64,000 nt of DNA from Pseudomonas sp. GOM7. GTDB lineage: Bacteria; Pseudomonadota; Gammaproteobacteria; Pseudomonadales; Pseudomonadaceae. Below are positions 8,587 through 15,989 of the stretch, piece by piece; position 1 is the first letter of the stretch, and the number at the start of each line of letters is the position of its first letter. The DNA lies in contig NZ_CP113519.1 of assembly GCF_026723825.1 (NCBI RefSeq), positions 3,844,001 through 3,908,000 of the forward strand, in the 5' to 3' direction. Made by a program: the position numbers and the translations under genes. Under the pieces are notes generated by a model. It saw only the letters and a list, made by a program, of their open reading frames with translations, ran no database searches and was not told where the DNA came from.

Positions 8587-9711
8587 TCATAACTGCCGGA
8601 AGGGCAGATAACCACGGGCCTCTTCGGCATAGGCGCGCACGCCTGGGCGCTCTTGCTCGAGAAAATCCGCCACGGCGGCACGCAAGCCAGGATGGCAGAG
8701 ACGGTGCCAGGAATGCGTGATGACCGGCTCGAAACCACGAATCAGCTTGTGTTCGCCCTGCGCGCCAGCATCGAAGCGGGCATAGCCGGCATCGATGGCC
8801 AACGCCATGCCCTGATAGAAACAGGTCTCGAAATGCAGGCGGTCGAACTCGGCCAGGCAGCCCCAGTAGCGCCCATAGAGGGTATCGCCGCCCACCAAGC
8901 AGAAGGCCATGGCCACTGCACGGCCATGCTGGCGCGCCAGCACCAGGCGAATCGCCTCGGGCATGCGCTCGGCCAGCAGGCTGAAGAAAGCGCGCGTCAG
9001 GTAGGGTGCCTGGCCGCGCACATGGTAGGTATTGGCATAGCAGTGGTAAACGAAATCCCAGTCCGCCTCGCTCAGCTCATGGCCCTGACGCCAGTCGAAC
9101 TCGATGCCCTGCCCGGCCACCTGCTCGCGCTCCTTGCGCATTTGCTTGCGTTTGCGCGAGCTGAGCGCATCGAGAAAGTCCTGGAAGTCGCGATAGCCAC
9201 GGTTGTGCCAGTGGAACTGGCAACCCAGGCGCTGCAACCAACCGTCACGCCCGGCCAGCACCTGATCGCAAGCCGGCGAAGTGAAGTTGACATGCAGGCT
9301 CGACAGCCCCTCGTCCTCCAGGGCGATGCTCAGGGCATCGAGCAACTGCTCCGCCGCCTGCGCCGCGCCGAGCAGGCGCGCACCAGCGACTGGCGAGAAC
9401 GGCACGCCACCGAGCAGCTTGGGGTAATAGGCGATACCGGCGCGCCGACAGGCATCGGCCCAGGCATGGTCGAACACGTATTCGCCATAGGAATGCTGCT
9501 TGAGATAGGCCGGCAGCGCCGCCTGCACCTGCCCACTCTCATCGCACCAGAGGCGATGCGATGGCTGCCAGCCACTGTGCCCGCCGACGCTGCCGCTGTC
9601 CTCCAGTGCGGAGAGAAAGGCATGGCGCACGAAGGGCTGCGGCTCGGGCAACAGCGCATCCCAGGTAGCGGCCGGCAGCGCATTGAGTGAGTCGAGGCTC
9701 TGTAAGGGCAT
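8587..9711 (-). CDS. GNAT/FemAB-like N-acyltransferase (DUF482 family)
   Basis: 374 residues resembling the DUF482 (PF04339, sometimes named peptidogalycan biosynthesis) family, which has a FemAB-type double GNAT fold. Typical family phrases are PFVRHAFLSALEDSG at the N-terminus, FDHAWADAC, RKRKQMRKER and GAQGEHKLIRGF near the C-terminus. The reaction is not known experimentally to me; aminoacyl or acyl transfer is inferred from fold. The gene lies 66 bp beyond the end of nrtR on the same strand. Confidence 0.85.
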   Translation of the reverse strand: MPLQSLDSLNALPAATWDALLPEPQPFVRHAFLSALEDSGSVGGHSGWQPSHRLWCDESGQVQAALPAYLKQHSYGEYVFDHAWADACRRAGIAYYPKLLGGVPFSPVAGARLLGAAQAAEQLLDALSIALEDEGLSSLHVNFTSPACDQVLAGRDGWLQRLGCQFHWHNRGYRDFQDFLDALSSRKRKQMRKEREQVAGQGIEFDWRQGHELSEADWDFVYHCYANTYHVRGQAPYLTRAFFSLLAERMPEAIRLVLARQHGRAVAMAFCLVGGDTLYGRYWGCLAEFDRLHFETCFYQGMALAIDAGYARFDAGAQGEHKLIRGFEPVITHSWHRLCHPGLRAAVADFLEQERPGVRAYAEEARGYLPFRQL

Positions 9712-9777
9712 GGCGAAGATCTCGTGGCGCGAACGACATCGGCACAGGATGACAGTCCGTACGTGGCCTGTCAGCGT

Positions 9778-10470
9778 TCAGGCGAGCAGGCTGCGGTCGA
9801 AGATGAAGGCGCCCGTCGCCACCGGGCGGTGCTCCAGCAAGTTCTGGGGTCGCCCCATCTTCGGGTAGTTCTTCTCGCCGGTGTCATGGATCCAGCCTTG
9901 CGCCTTCATTCTGTCCAGGCGCCCGCGCAAGGTGGTGTGCTGCAGCGGCTGGCCCAGACAGGCCTGGAACGCACCGAGCGCCTCGGTCACGGTGAAGCGC
10001 GACGCCAGCAGGTATAGCGGCAGCGAGCTGTACACCGACTTGCCCTGCAGGCGTTCCACCGCCAGGCGTACCAGTTGCGCATGGTCGAAAGGCAACGCCT
10101 GCGCGCCGCGGGTGACCGCCTGCGCCTCGACGAAGCGCAGGTTTTCGTCCTGCGCCTCGGCGTCCGGTGCCAGCAACGCCAGGTAGCAGGTGCTCAGCGA
10201 CCAGCCACGCGGGTCGCGCACGCCATTGCCCACCGTCGCCACCTGTTCCAGATACTGTGGCTGCAGCCTGGCCTTGTCCGCCAGGGCACGGGCGGCGGCG
10301 GCATCCAGGCTGGCATCGGCACAACGACCGTTGACCAGCACACCCGGCAGTGCCCATTGCCCGGCATAGGGCTCACGCTGACGGCGCAGCAGCAGCACCT
10401 GCAGACCACCTTCGTCGCCCAGACGCAGGGCCACGATATCCACCCCGGCCAGAACCTCCACTGCACTCAT
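9778..10470 (-). CDS. nrtR: NrtR-type NUDIX transcriptional regulator of NAD synthesis
   Basis: 230 residues with an N-terminal NUDIX-like domain (QREPYAGQWALPGVLV, then LDAAAARALADKA where a functional NUDIX box would be) and a C-terminal winged helix with LRGRLDRMKAQGWI. The NUDIX box is degenerate, as expected of NrtR, which senses ADP-ribose-type NAD metabolites rather than hydrolysing them. It is divergent from pncA-pncB-nadE, the classical NrtR regulon. The ATG at 10470 has GAGGGA four bases upstream; a TTG at 10482 is possible. It probably represses the divergent operon through the palindrome at 10553-10587. Confidence 0.9.
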   Translation of the reverse strand: MSAVEVLAGVDIVALRLGDEGGLQVLLLRRQREPYAGQWALPGVLVNGRCADASLDAAAARALADKARLQPQYLEQVATVGNGVRDPRGWSLSTCYLALLAPDAEAQDENLRFVEAQAVTRGAQALPFDHAQLVRLAVERLQGKSVYSSLPLYLLASRFTVTEALGAFQACLGQPLQHTTLRGRLDRMKAQGWIHDTGEKNYPKMGRPQNLLEHRPVATGAFIFDRSLLA

Positions 10471-10551
10471 CGCGTCCCTCAATTTTCCTTACCACTTACT
10501 TCATCTTGACCAATAATCCGCCATCTTTCACGCCCCGATGAGAAAAACCTC

Positions 10552-10587
10552 TTGACTACATATTTCACCAGATGAAATATGTAGTCA
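10552..10587 (+). promoter_or_regulatory. pncA promoter overlapped by perfect palindrome (probable NrtR operator)
   Basis: Bases 10553-10567 and 10573-10587 are perfect 15-bp inverted repeats around a 5-base centre. A -35 box TTGACT (10552-10557) and a -10-like AAATAT (10575-10580, 17-bp spacing) are contained in the palindrome, so a bound dimer would block polymerase. It lies between nrtR and pncA. NrtR as the binder is inferred from gene context. Confidence 0.75.
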
Positions 10588-10613
10588 CCCCATGCGCAAG
10601 AAGGAGGCGCACC

Positions 10614-11258
10614 ATGAAGATCGCCAGCCTCGACGTAGACGCTCAGAAAGGCTTTACCCCGCTGTGCCCCGACGAACTGCCCGTACCCGAAGGCGATACC
10701 ATAGTGCCGGCGCTGAACCAGATGGCCATGCGCGGGCAGTTGCGCCTCGGCAGCAAGGACGCCCACAGCCCGCAGGCCGCCTGGGTGGTGCCGGAACCTG
10801 CGCAGATGCTGCAACCCCTGCCGCTGGCCAATGCCGACCTCACCTGGGTCAGCCATTGCGTACCCGGCACCCCCGGTTTCGAGCTGCTGGACGGATTGCC
10901 CGCGCCTCTGGATTACGACTACTTCGTGTGGAAAGGCGTGGAGCCGGATCTGCACCCCTACGGCGCCTGCTATCACGACCTGGCCGAGAAACGCAGCACA
11001 GGCGTGATCGAATTTCTTCGGCAAAATGGCGTCGACCTTGTATTGGTCGGCGGCCTGGCGCTGGATTACTGCGTCAAGACCACGGCCCTGCAACTGCGCC
11101 GCGCAGGCTTCGAGGTGATCGTCCACCTGCCGGCCTGCCGCGCAATCGCCAGCGAAACTGCCGAAGCCGCCTGCGTCGCCATGCGCGAGCGCGGCATCAC
11201 CCTCAGCGCCAGCCTGGAACAGCTGGACAGCCTCTTAGCCAAGGAGAATCCGCGATGA
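10614..11258 (+). CDS. pncA: Nicotinamidase
   Basis: 214 residues of a cysteine hydrolase that deamidates nicotinamide to nicotinate. The catalytic triad is visible as D9 (DAQKGF), K107 (VWKGVE) and C153 (LDYCVKT). Metal ligands fit D49 and H51 in KDAHSP, with H81 in HCVPGTPG. The ATG at 10614 follows an excellent AAGGAGG. It overlaps pncB by 4 bp (ATGA), showing translational coupling. It supplies nicotinate to PncB in the NAD salvage operon. Confidence 0.95.
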   Translation: MKIASLDVDAQKGFTPLCPDELPVPEGDTIVPALNQMAMRGQLRLGSKDAHSPQAAWVVPEPAQMLQPLPLANADLTWVSHCVPGTPGFELLDGLPAPLDYDYFVWKGVEPDLHPYGACYHDLAEKRSTGVIEFLRQNGVDLVLVGGLALDYCVKTTALQLRRAGFEVIVHLPACRAIASETAEAACVAMRERGITLSASLEQLDSLLAKENPR

Positions 11259-12460
11259 GCGAGAGCATCTTCGCCGAGCGTATCGTGCAGAACCTGCTGG
11301 ACACCGACTTCTACAAGCTGACCATGATGCAGGCAGTGCTGCACAACTACCCCAACGCCGAGGTGGAATGGGAATTCCGCTGCCGCAGCAGCGAGGATCT
11401 GACCCCTTATCTGGCCGAGATCCGTTACCAGATCGAACGTCTGAGCGAACTGAGCCTGAGTGTCGACCAGCTCGCCTTCCTCGAGCGCATCTCCTTCATC
11501 AAACCGGACTTCATCCGTTTCCTCAGCCTGTTCCGCTTCAACCTGCGCTACGTGCACACCAGCATCGAAGATGGCCAGTTGAGCATTCGCCTGCGCGGCC
11601 CCTGGCTGCACGTGATCCTCTTCGAGGTTCCGCTGCTGGCCGTCGTCAGCGAAGTACGCAACCGCTATCGCTACCGCGAAGTCCTGCTGGAGCAGGCCGC
11701 CGAACGCCTCTACGAGAAATTCGACTGGCTCAAGGCCGAAGCCTCGCCAAGCGAACTGGCCGGCTTCCAGCTCGCCGATTTCGGCACCCGCAGGCGCTTC
11801 TCCTACCGCGTGCAGGAGCAGGCGGTGCATATCCTCAAGCGCGACTTCCCTGGCCGTTTCGTCGGCACCAGCAACGTGCACCTGGCACGCGAATTCGACC
11901 TCAAGCCCATCGGCACCATGGCCCACGAATGGCTGATGGCGCACCAGCAACTGGGCCCACGCCTGATCGACAGCCAGATCGCCGCGCTCGACTGCTGGGT
12001 ACGTGAGTACCGTGGCCTGCTCGGTATCGCCCTGACCGACTGCATCACCATGGACGCCTTCCTGGCGGATTTCGACCTGTACTTCGCCAAGCTCTTCGAC
12101 GGCTTGCGTCACGACTCCGGCGACCCGCTGGTGTGGGCGGAAAAAGCCATCGCCCACTACGAGAAGCTCGGCATCGACCCGATGAGCAAGACCCTGGTGT
12201 TCTCCGACGGCCTCGACCTGCCCAAGTCGCTACGGCTCTACCGTGCACTTAGCGGGCGAATACACGTAAGCTTCGGCGTTGGCACCAACCTGACCTGCGA
12301 CATCCCCGGCGTCGAGCCGATGAACATCGTGATCAAGATGATCGCCTGCAACGGTCAGCCGGTGGCCAAGATCTCCGATACACCCGGCAAGACCCAATGC
12401 CGCGACGAGAATTTCGTCCACTACCTCAAACACGTCTTTCGCGTCCCTGACGCCCAGTGA
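11255..12460 (+). CDS. pncB: Nicotinate phosphoribosyltransferase
   Basis: 401 residues, the normal PncB length. It converts nicotinate and PRPP to nicotinate mononucleotide with ATP hydrolysis. Family landmarks are LLDTDFYKLTMMQA at the N-terminus, EFDLKPIGTMAHEW in the centre with the conserved His, GLRHDSGDP, and the phosphate-binding VFSDGLD and FGVGTNL. AAGGAG lies just before the ATG, inside the end of pncA. It is the middle gene of the pncA-pncB-nadE operon. Confidence 0.95.
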   Translation: MSESIFAERIVQNLLDTDFYKLTMMQAVLHNYPNAEVEWEFRCRSSEDLTPYLAEIRYQIERLSELSLSVDQLAFLERISFIKPDFIRFLSLFRFNLRYVHTSIEDGQLSIRLRGPWLHVILFEVPLLAVVSEVRNRYRYREVLLEQAAERLYEKFDWLKAEASPSELAGFQLADFGTRRRFSYRVQEQAVHILKRDFPGRFVGTSNVHLAREFDLKPIGTMAHEWLMAHQQLGPRLIDSQIAALDCWVREYRGLLGIALTDCITMDAFLADFDLYFAKLFDGLRHDSGDPLVWAEKAIAHYEKLGIDPMSKTLVFSDGLDLPKSLRLYRALSGRIHVSFGVGTNLTCDIPGVEPMNIVIKMIACNGQPVAKISDTPGKTQCRDENFVHYLKHVFRVPDAQ

Positions 12461-12470
12461 GGACACCGAC

Positions 12471-13298
12471 ATGAGCAACCGCCAAGCCGAAATCGCCGCC
12501 GCCCTCGATGTGGTGCCGCCCTTCGCCGACGAGGCCGCGCTGATCGCCCAGATCGAGAAGCGCAAGACCTTCATCAAGAACAGCCTGAAGAATGCCGGCC
12601 TCAAGGTGCTGGTGCTGGGCATCAGTGGTGGCGTCGACTCGCTGACCGCCGGGCGTCTGGCCCAGCTCTCGGTCGAGGAACTGCGGGCGGAAACCGGCGA
12701 TAGCACCTACCGCTTCATCGCCGTGCGCCTGCCGCACAACGCTCAGCACGACGAGCACGATGCCCAGGATTCGCTGAAATTCATCCGCGCCGATGAAGAG
12801 GACACGGTCAATATCGCCAGCAGCGTGACCGGCCTCGGCGAGCAGGTCACCCATCTGCAGAAACTCAGCGATGCACGCCGCGACTTCGTCGTCGGCAATA
12901 TCAAGGCGCGTATCCGCATGGTCGCCCAGTTCGCCATCGCCAACGCCAACAATGGCCTGGTGATCGGCACCGACCATGCTGCCGAAGCGGTAATGGGCTT
13001 CTTCACCAAGTTCGGTGACGGCGCCTGCGACCTCGCCCCGCTGTCCGGCCTGGTGAAGAAGCAGGTGCGCGCCATTGCCGCACATCTGGGCGCACCGCAG
13101 CACCTGGTGATGAAAACCCCGACCGCCGACCTGGAAGAGCTGCGCCCAGGCAAACCGGACGAGGAAGCGCACGGCGTGACCTATGCCGAGATCGACGCCT
13201 TTCTGCATGGCGAAAAGGTCAGCGACGAAGCCTATGCCACCATCGTGCGCACCTACGACAACACTCGCCACAAGCGCGAGCTGCCGCTGGTGCCCTGA
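12471..13298 (+). CDS. nadE: NH3-dependent NAD(+) synthetase
   Basis: 275 residues, the short ammonia-dependent form without a glutaminase domain. The ATP-pyrophosphatase loop SGGVDS is at residues 52-57, and GNIKARIRM and GTDHAAEAVMGF are typical of the deamido-NAD site. It amidates deamido-NAD to NAD in the cytoplasm. It starts 10 bp after pncB with a GAGGACA site and ends the NrtR-controlled operon, followed by a strong hairpin. Confidence 0.95.
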   Translation: MSNRQAEIAAALDVVPPFADEAALIAQIEKRKTFIKNSLKNAGLKVLVLGISGGVDSLTAGRLAQLSVEELRAETGDSTYRFIAVRLPHNAQHDEHDAQDSLKFIRADEEDTVNIASSVTGLGEQVTHLQKLSDARRDFVVGNIKARIRMVAQFAIANANNGLVIGTDHAAEAVMGFFTKFGDGACDLAPLSGLVKKQVRAIAAHLGAPQHLVMKTPTADLEELRPGKPDEEAHGVTYAEIDAFLHGEKVSDEAYATIVRTYDNTRHKRELPLVP

Positions 13299-13314
13299 TA
13301 ATTCGCAGGCATAA

Positions 13315-13345
13315 CGAAGAAGCCGGGCATTACCCGGCTTCTTCG
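13315..13345 (+). terminator. Hairpin terminator after nadE
   Basis: Perfect 13-bp arms (13315-13327 and 13333-13345) enclose a 5-base loop 17 bp after the nadE stop. The downstream T-tract is weak, so it may act bidirectionally for nadE and the converging small gene. Confidence 0.7.
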
Positions 13346-13372
13346 TATTCGGCATGGGGATGGAGCGCCCTC

Positions 13373-13585
13373 TCAGAACCGTCCGTTGACCACTCGCTCG
13401 GCCGGACGTGCGCTGCGCTCGCAGATTTCTCGAGGGCGGCAACCGGCAACCGGCGCAGGAGGCGGCTGATCGGGCAAGGTCGGCTCGCCCGGCTCCTGCG
13501 GCGGCACGGGTTTACCGGGCTGATCCGGCACGTCGGGATTGGGCTGGCCGGGAATGGCGGCAGCATTGAGGTCGACAAGGGACAT
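13373..13585 (-). CDS. Small proline-rich protein of unknown function
   Basis: 70 residues, dominated by a Pro-rich segment (PGQPNPDVPDQPGKPVPP, residues 12-29) followed by a basic tail with two cysteines (CRPREIC). AGGAGA precedes the ATG at good spacing, which supports translation. No signal peptide, membrane segment or known domain is visible. It is flanked by the nadE terminator and the dcd terminator, so it is probably its own transcript. Function unknown; I regard it as a likely real gene because of the ribosome-binding site and its fit in the gap. Confidence 0.5.
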   Translation of the reverse strand: MSLVDLNAAAIPGQPNPDVPDQPGKPVPPQEPGEPTLPDQPPPAPVAGCRPREICERSARPAERVVNGRF

Positions 13586-13673
13586 GGCGGGCTCTCCTGA
13601 GCGTGGGCTGTAGCAGGTTGAGTGCTGCCCGCTCGGGAAGATTCAGCCTTTTCGACCAATGACTTCGCCCATG

Positions 13674-13697
13674 AAAAAGCCGGGCATGGCCCGGCTT
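13674..13697 (-). terminator. Rho-independent terminator of dcd
   Basis: Arms aagccgggc (13677-13685) and gcccggctt (13689-13697) with a 3-base loop. On the minus strand the stem is followed by Ts (complement of 13674-13678). It lies 18 bp after the dcd stop. Confidence 0.85.
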
Positions 13698-13715
13698 CGT
13701 AGCGCTGCCAGGCAT

Positions 13716-14282
13716 TCAGGCCTTGGGCAGGGTCACGCCGGTCTGGCCCTGGTACTTGCCACCCCGGTCACGGTAGGACACTTCACAGGCCTCGTCGGAC
13801 TGCAGGAACAGCATCTGCGCCACGCCCTCGTTGGCGTAGATCTTCGCCGGCAGATTGGTGGTGTTGGAGAACTCCAGGGTCACGTGGCCTTCCCACTCCG
13901 GCTCCAGCGGCGTGACATTGACGATGATGCCGCAACGCGCATAGGTGCTCTTGCCCAGGCAGATGGTCAGCACGTCTCGCGGGATGCGGAAGTATTCCAC
14001 GGTGCGGGCCAGGGCGAAGGAGTTCGGCGGAATGATGCAGACGTCACTCTTGATATCGACGAAGCTCTTCTCGTCGAAGTTCTTCGGATCGACGATGGCC
14101 GAGTGAATGTTGGTGAACACCTTGAATTCATCGGCACAGCGCACGTCGTAGCCGTAGCTGGACACCCCGTAGGAGATCACGCGGCTGGCATCGGCGCCAC
14201 GCACCTGGCGCTCGACAAAGGGTTCGATCATCCCCTGTTCCTGGGCCATGCGGCGAATCCACTTGTCCGATTTGATGCTCAT
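13716..14282 (-). CDS. dcd: dCTP deaminase
   Basis: 188 residues, exactly the common length. The enzyme is a homotrimer that deaminates dCTP to dUTP for dTMP synthesis. Signature blocks are SYGVSSYGYDVR near residue 40, the nucleotide-binding GKSTYAR, and NVTPLEPEWEGHVTLEFSN with the catalytic Glu. The ATG at 14282 is the only start that gives the family N-terminus MSIKSDKWIR. It is monocistronic and followed by its own terminator. Confidence 0.96.
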   Translation of the reverse strand: MSIKSDKWIRRMAQEQGMIEPFVERQVRGADASRVISYGVSSYGYDVRCADEFKVFTNIHSAIVDPKNFDEKSFVDIKSDVCIIPPNSFALARTVEYFRIPRDVLTICLGKSTYARCGIIVNVTPLEPEWEGHVTLEFSNTTNLPAKIYANEGVAQMLFLQSDEACEVSYRDRGGKYQGQTGVTLPKA

Positions 14283-14584
14283 GGCGAAGGTCCTGAATTG
14301 GGTCGTTGCAAGAAAAGTGAGCGCATCTTACCGAGGCTGGTGCCACGCTTCAAAGACCGGCAACAGGCTCATTGCGCAATATTTGCGAAAAAAGCTGCAT
14401 CCAGCATTCGCACTTGGCGATAAAAACACGTATGGTGTGATCACTGTGCTGCATGTGTCACCGCGAATCGCTACTTGATGCCTAGATCTCGATCCAAACA
14501 TCGTCCGACTCCTAGTACTCGTTGCACTCAGTCCCGGCCTGGGCTTTTCCGAGGCTGTTATCAATTCTGTTTAGGAGACATCAC
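14283..14584. promoter_or_regulatory. dcd / cold-shock gene divergent region with long csp leader
   Basis: About 300 bp separate divergent dcd and the cold-shock gene. No protein gene is credible here. The half next to csp is AT-rich (around 14378-14440) and probably holds the csp promoter, leaving a long untranslated leader as is usual for cold-shock mRNAs. I could not fix the -10/-35 boxes. Confidence 0.4.
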
Positions 14585-14797
14585 ATGTCCAATCGTCAGA
14601 ACGGCACCGTCAAGTGGTTCAATGATGAGAAAGGCTACGGCTTCATCACCCCGCAATCCGGTGACGACCTGTTCGTACACTTCAAAGCCATCCAGGCTGA
14701 CGGCTTCAAGACCCTGAAGGAAGGCCAGCAGGTCTCCTTCGTGGCTACCCGTGGCCAGAAAGGCATGCAAGCTGAAGAAGTTCAGATCGTTGGTTGA
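14585..14797 (+). CDS. Cold-shock protein (CspA family)
   Basis: 70 residues forming a single cold-shock OB domain. The RNA-binding motifs KGYGFIT (RNP1) and DLFVHF (RNP2) are intact, and the start GTVKWFNDEKG is canonical. It binds single-stranded RNA or DNA and melts secondary structure, commonly at low temperature. TAGGAGA precedes the ATG at 14585; the reading frame upstream is leader, not protein. Pseudomonas carries several paralogues and I cannot say which this is. A classical terminator follows. Confidence 0.95.
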   Translation: MSNRQNGTVKWFNDEKGYGFITPQSGDDLFVHFKAIQADGFKTLKEGQQVSFVATRGQKGMQAEEVQIVG

Positions 14798-14820
14798 TCT
14801 GCGCTGATCGCTTGAAAAAG

Positions 14821-14846
14821 AGCCCCGCCTAGTGCGGGGCTTTTTT
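14821..14846 (+). terminator. Rho-independent terminator of the cold-shock gene
   Basis: Arms agccccgc (14821-14828) and gcggggct (14834-14841) with loop ctagt, followed by a run of six Ts. It lies 23 bp after the stop codon. Confidence 0.95.
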
Positions 14847-14906
14847 ATTACAGTGCAAAAGCGAATCCATGCTCGCCCGGAGCCTGGCTAGCGCCGATCC
14901 CGCAAG

Positions 14907-14942
14907 AAATAAAAAACCCGTCGATCTTGCGATCGACGGGTT
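14907..14942 (-). terminator. Rho-independent terminator of the tRNA operon
   Basis: A perfect 12-bp stem (14915-14926 with 14931-14942) and tetraloop ttgc. On the minus strand it is followed by the T-rich complement of 14907-14916. It lies 8 bp beyond the 3' end of the last tRNA-Asp. Confidence 0.9.
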
Positions 14943-14949
14943 TCGTATA

Positions 14950-15026
14950 TGGCGCAGCGGACGGGACTCGAACCCGCGACCCCCGGCGTGACAGGCCGGT
15001 ATTCTAACCGACTGAACTACCGCTGC
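14950..15026 (-). tRNA. tRNA-Asp (GTC), copy 1
   Basis: 77 nt on the minus strand with encoded CCA. The acceptor stem GCAGCGG pairs with CCGCTGC, the anticodon loop is CTGTCAC (anticodon GTC), and the T-loop TTCGAGT is standard. The variable loop is GGGTC, with T at position 47. It is the last of three tRNAs in the order Val-Asp-Asp. Confidence 0.97.
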
Positions 15027-15133
15027 GTGTCGGTTGGACTTGCGTCCAAGGAACTCATGAAACTCTGTAGCATCCGATGGCACCCTGCTGGGTTTACCAT
15101 CTCGAACCGACCCAAGGTCGATCCGGGAAATAA

Positions 15134-15210
15134 TGGCGCAGCGGACGGGACTCGAACCCGCGCCCCCCGGCGTGACAGGCCGGTATTCTAACCGACTGAA
15201 CTACCGCTGC
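15134..15210 (-). tRNA. tRNA-Asp (GTC), copy 2
   Basis: 77 nt, identical to the other tRNA-Asp copy except for one base at 15163. This gives variable loop GGGGC, with G instead of U at position 47. Anticodon GTC and encoded CCA are intact. The flanks of both copies share the phrase ggacttgcgtccaa, which suggests tandem duplication. Confidence 0.97.
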
Positions 15211-15242
15211 GCGTCGGCTGGACTTGCGTCCAAATTCGCTAA

Positions 15243-15318
15243 TGGTGGGTGGTGACGGGATCGAACCGCCGACCCTCTGCTTGTAAGGCAGATGCTCTCC
15301 CGGCTGAGCTAACCACCC
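15243..15318 (-). tRNA. tRNA-Val (TAC)
   Basis: 76 nt on the minus strand with encoded CCA. The acceptor stem GGGTGGT pairs with ACCACCC, the anticodon is TAC in loop CTTACAA, and D- and T-arms are regular. It is the first gene of the Val-Asp-Asp operon. Confidence 0.97.
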
Positions 15319-15406
15319 ATGTGCCTTAGCGAGGCGCGCACTTTATGCAGGCGGCGGTGCTAAGTCAACACCCTGCTTGAATTTTTCTGAAATAAAGCGC
15401 CTTGCC

Positions 15407-15880
15407 TCAGTCCATTTCACCGCACAGCTCGGCCGCCCTCAGCAAGGCCGCTGCCAGACTGTGGCGCTCCCAATCGGCCAAAGCGGCGAAACGCTGGTTG
15501 AACTCCGGTGGCATCAGCGACGAAGCCTGTTTGATCAGTTCGCGGCCGGCATCGGTGATCAACAGCCACTGGCGGCGGCGATCCTGGTCGTCGCGCTGGC
15601 GCTGCAGCAAACCGCGCTCCTCGAGGCGATCGAGCAAGCCGGACAGCGTTGCGGCCGTCAGGCTGACACGACTGCTGAGCACGCTGGCGGTCAGCCGCGT
15701 CTCGCTGGCCAGCACCTGCAGCACCATCAGTTGCATGGGCGTCAGCCCACCGAAACGAGACAGGCGCTTGGCGTGCACCTCCCCCGCCTGCTGAAGGCGC
15801 CGCAGGGCCTGAAACAGGGGCATCTCGAACGCCATGACGGATGACAATTCTATTTCATCAGGAACTTTTTTATCACTCAT
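15407..15880 (-). CDS. MarR family transcriptional regulator
   Basis: 157 residues with a MarR winged helix: LTPMQLMVLQVLA, the recognition region TASVLSSRVSLTAATLSGLLDRLEERGLL, and the wing DRRRQWLLITDAG. It is divergent from the NAGGN osmolyte genes, the same arrangement as in P. aeruginosa, and may control them. The ATG at 15880 gives family length but has a weak ribosome-binding site; an upstream extension in frame is not similar to the family. The palindrome at 15899-15936 is a candidate operator. Its ligand is unknown. Confidence 0.88.
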   Translation of the reverse strand: MSDKKVPDEIELSSVMAFEMPLFQALRRLQQAGEVHAKRLSRFGGLTPMQLMVLQVLASETRLTASVLSSRVSLTAATLSGLLDRLEERGLLQRQRDDQDRRRQWLLITDAGRELIKQASSLMPPEFNQRFAALADWERHSLAAALLRAAELCGEMD

Positions 15881-15898
15881 AAGCACCAATTCATAACA

Positions 15899-15936
15899 AC
15901 CAAAACTTTGACATGAAAGCATTATTTTGTTTTGGT
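15899..15936. promoter_or_regulatory. Candidate operator between marR and the NAGGN operon
   Basis: Perfect 8-bp arms accaaaac (15899-15906) and gttttggt (15929-15936) are 22 bp apart. A TTGACA hexamer (15908-15913) lies between them, pointing toward the NAGGN genes, although no good -10 box is at 17 bp. The geometry suits a dimeric regulator such as the adjacent MarR protein. A small GC hairpin follows at 15943-15958 in the leader. Confidence 0.35.
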
Positions 15937-15989
15937 GTAAAAGGCCCGATGACGGGCCACTCCCCAACGGCAACACCGGTAAGGAACTT

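Noticed and set aside
14950..15318. tRNA cluster as an attachment site of an integrated island
   Set aside because: No integrase gene, no direct repeat of a tRNA 3' end elsewhere in the window, and core genes continue on both sides.
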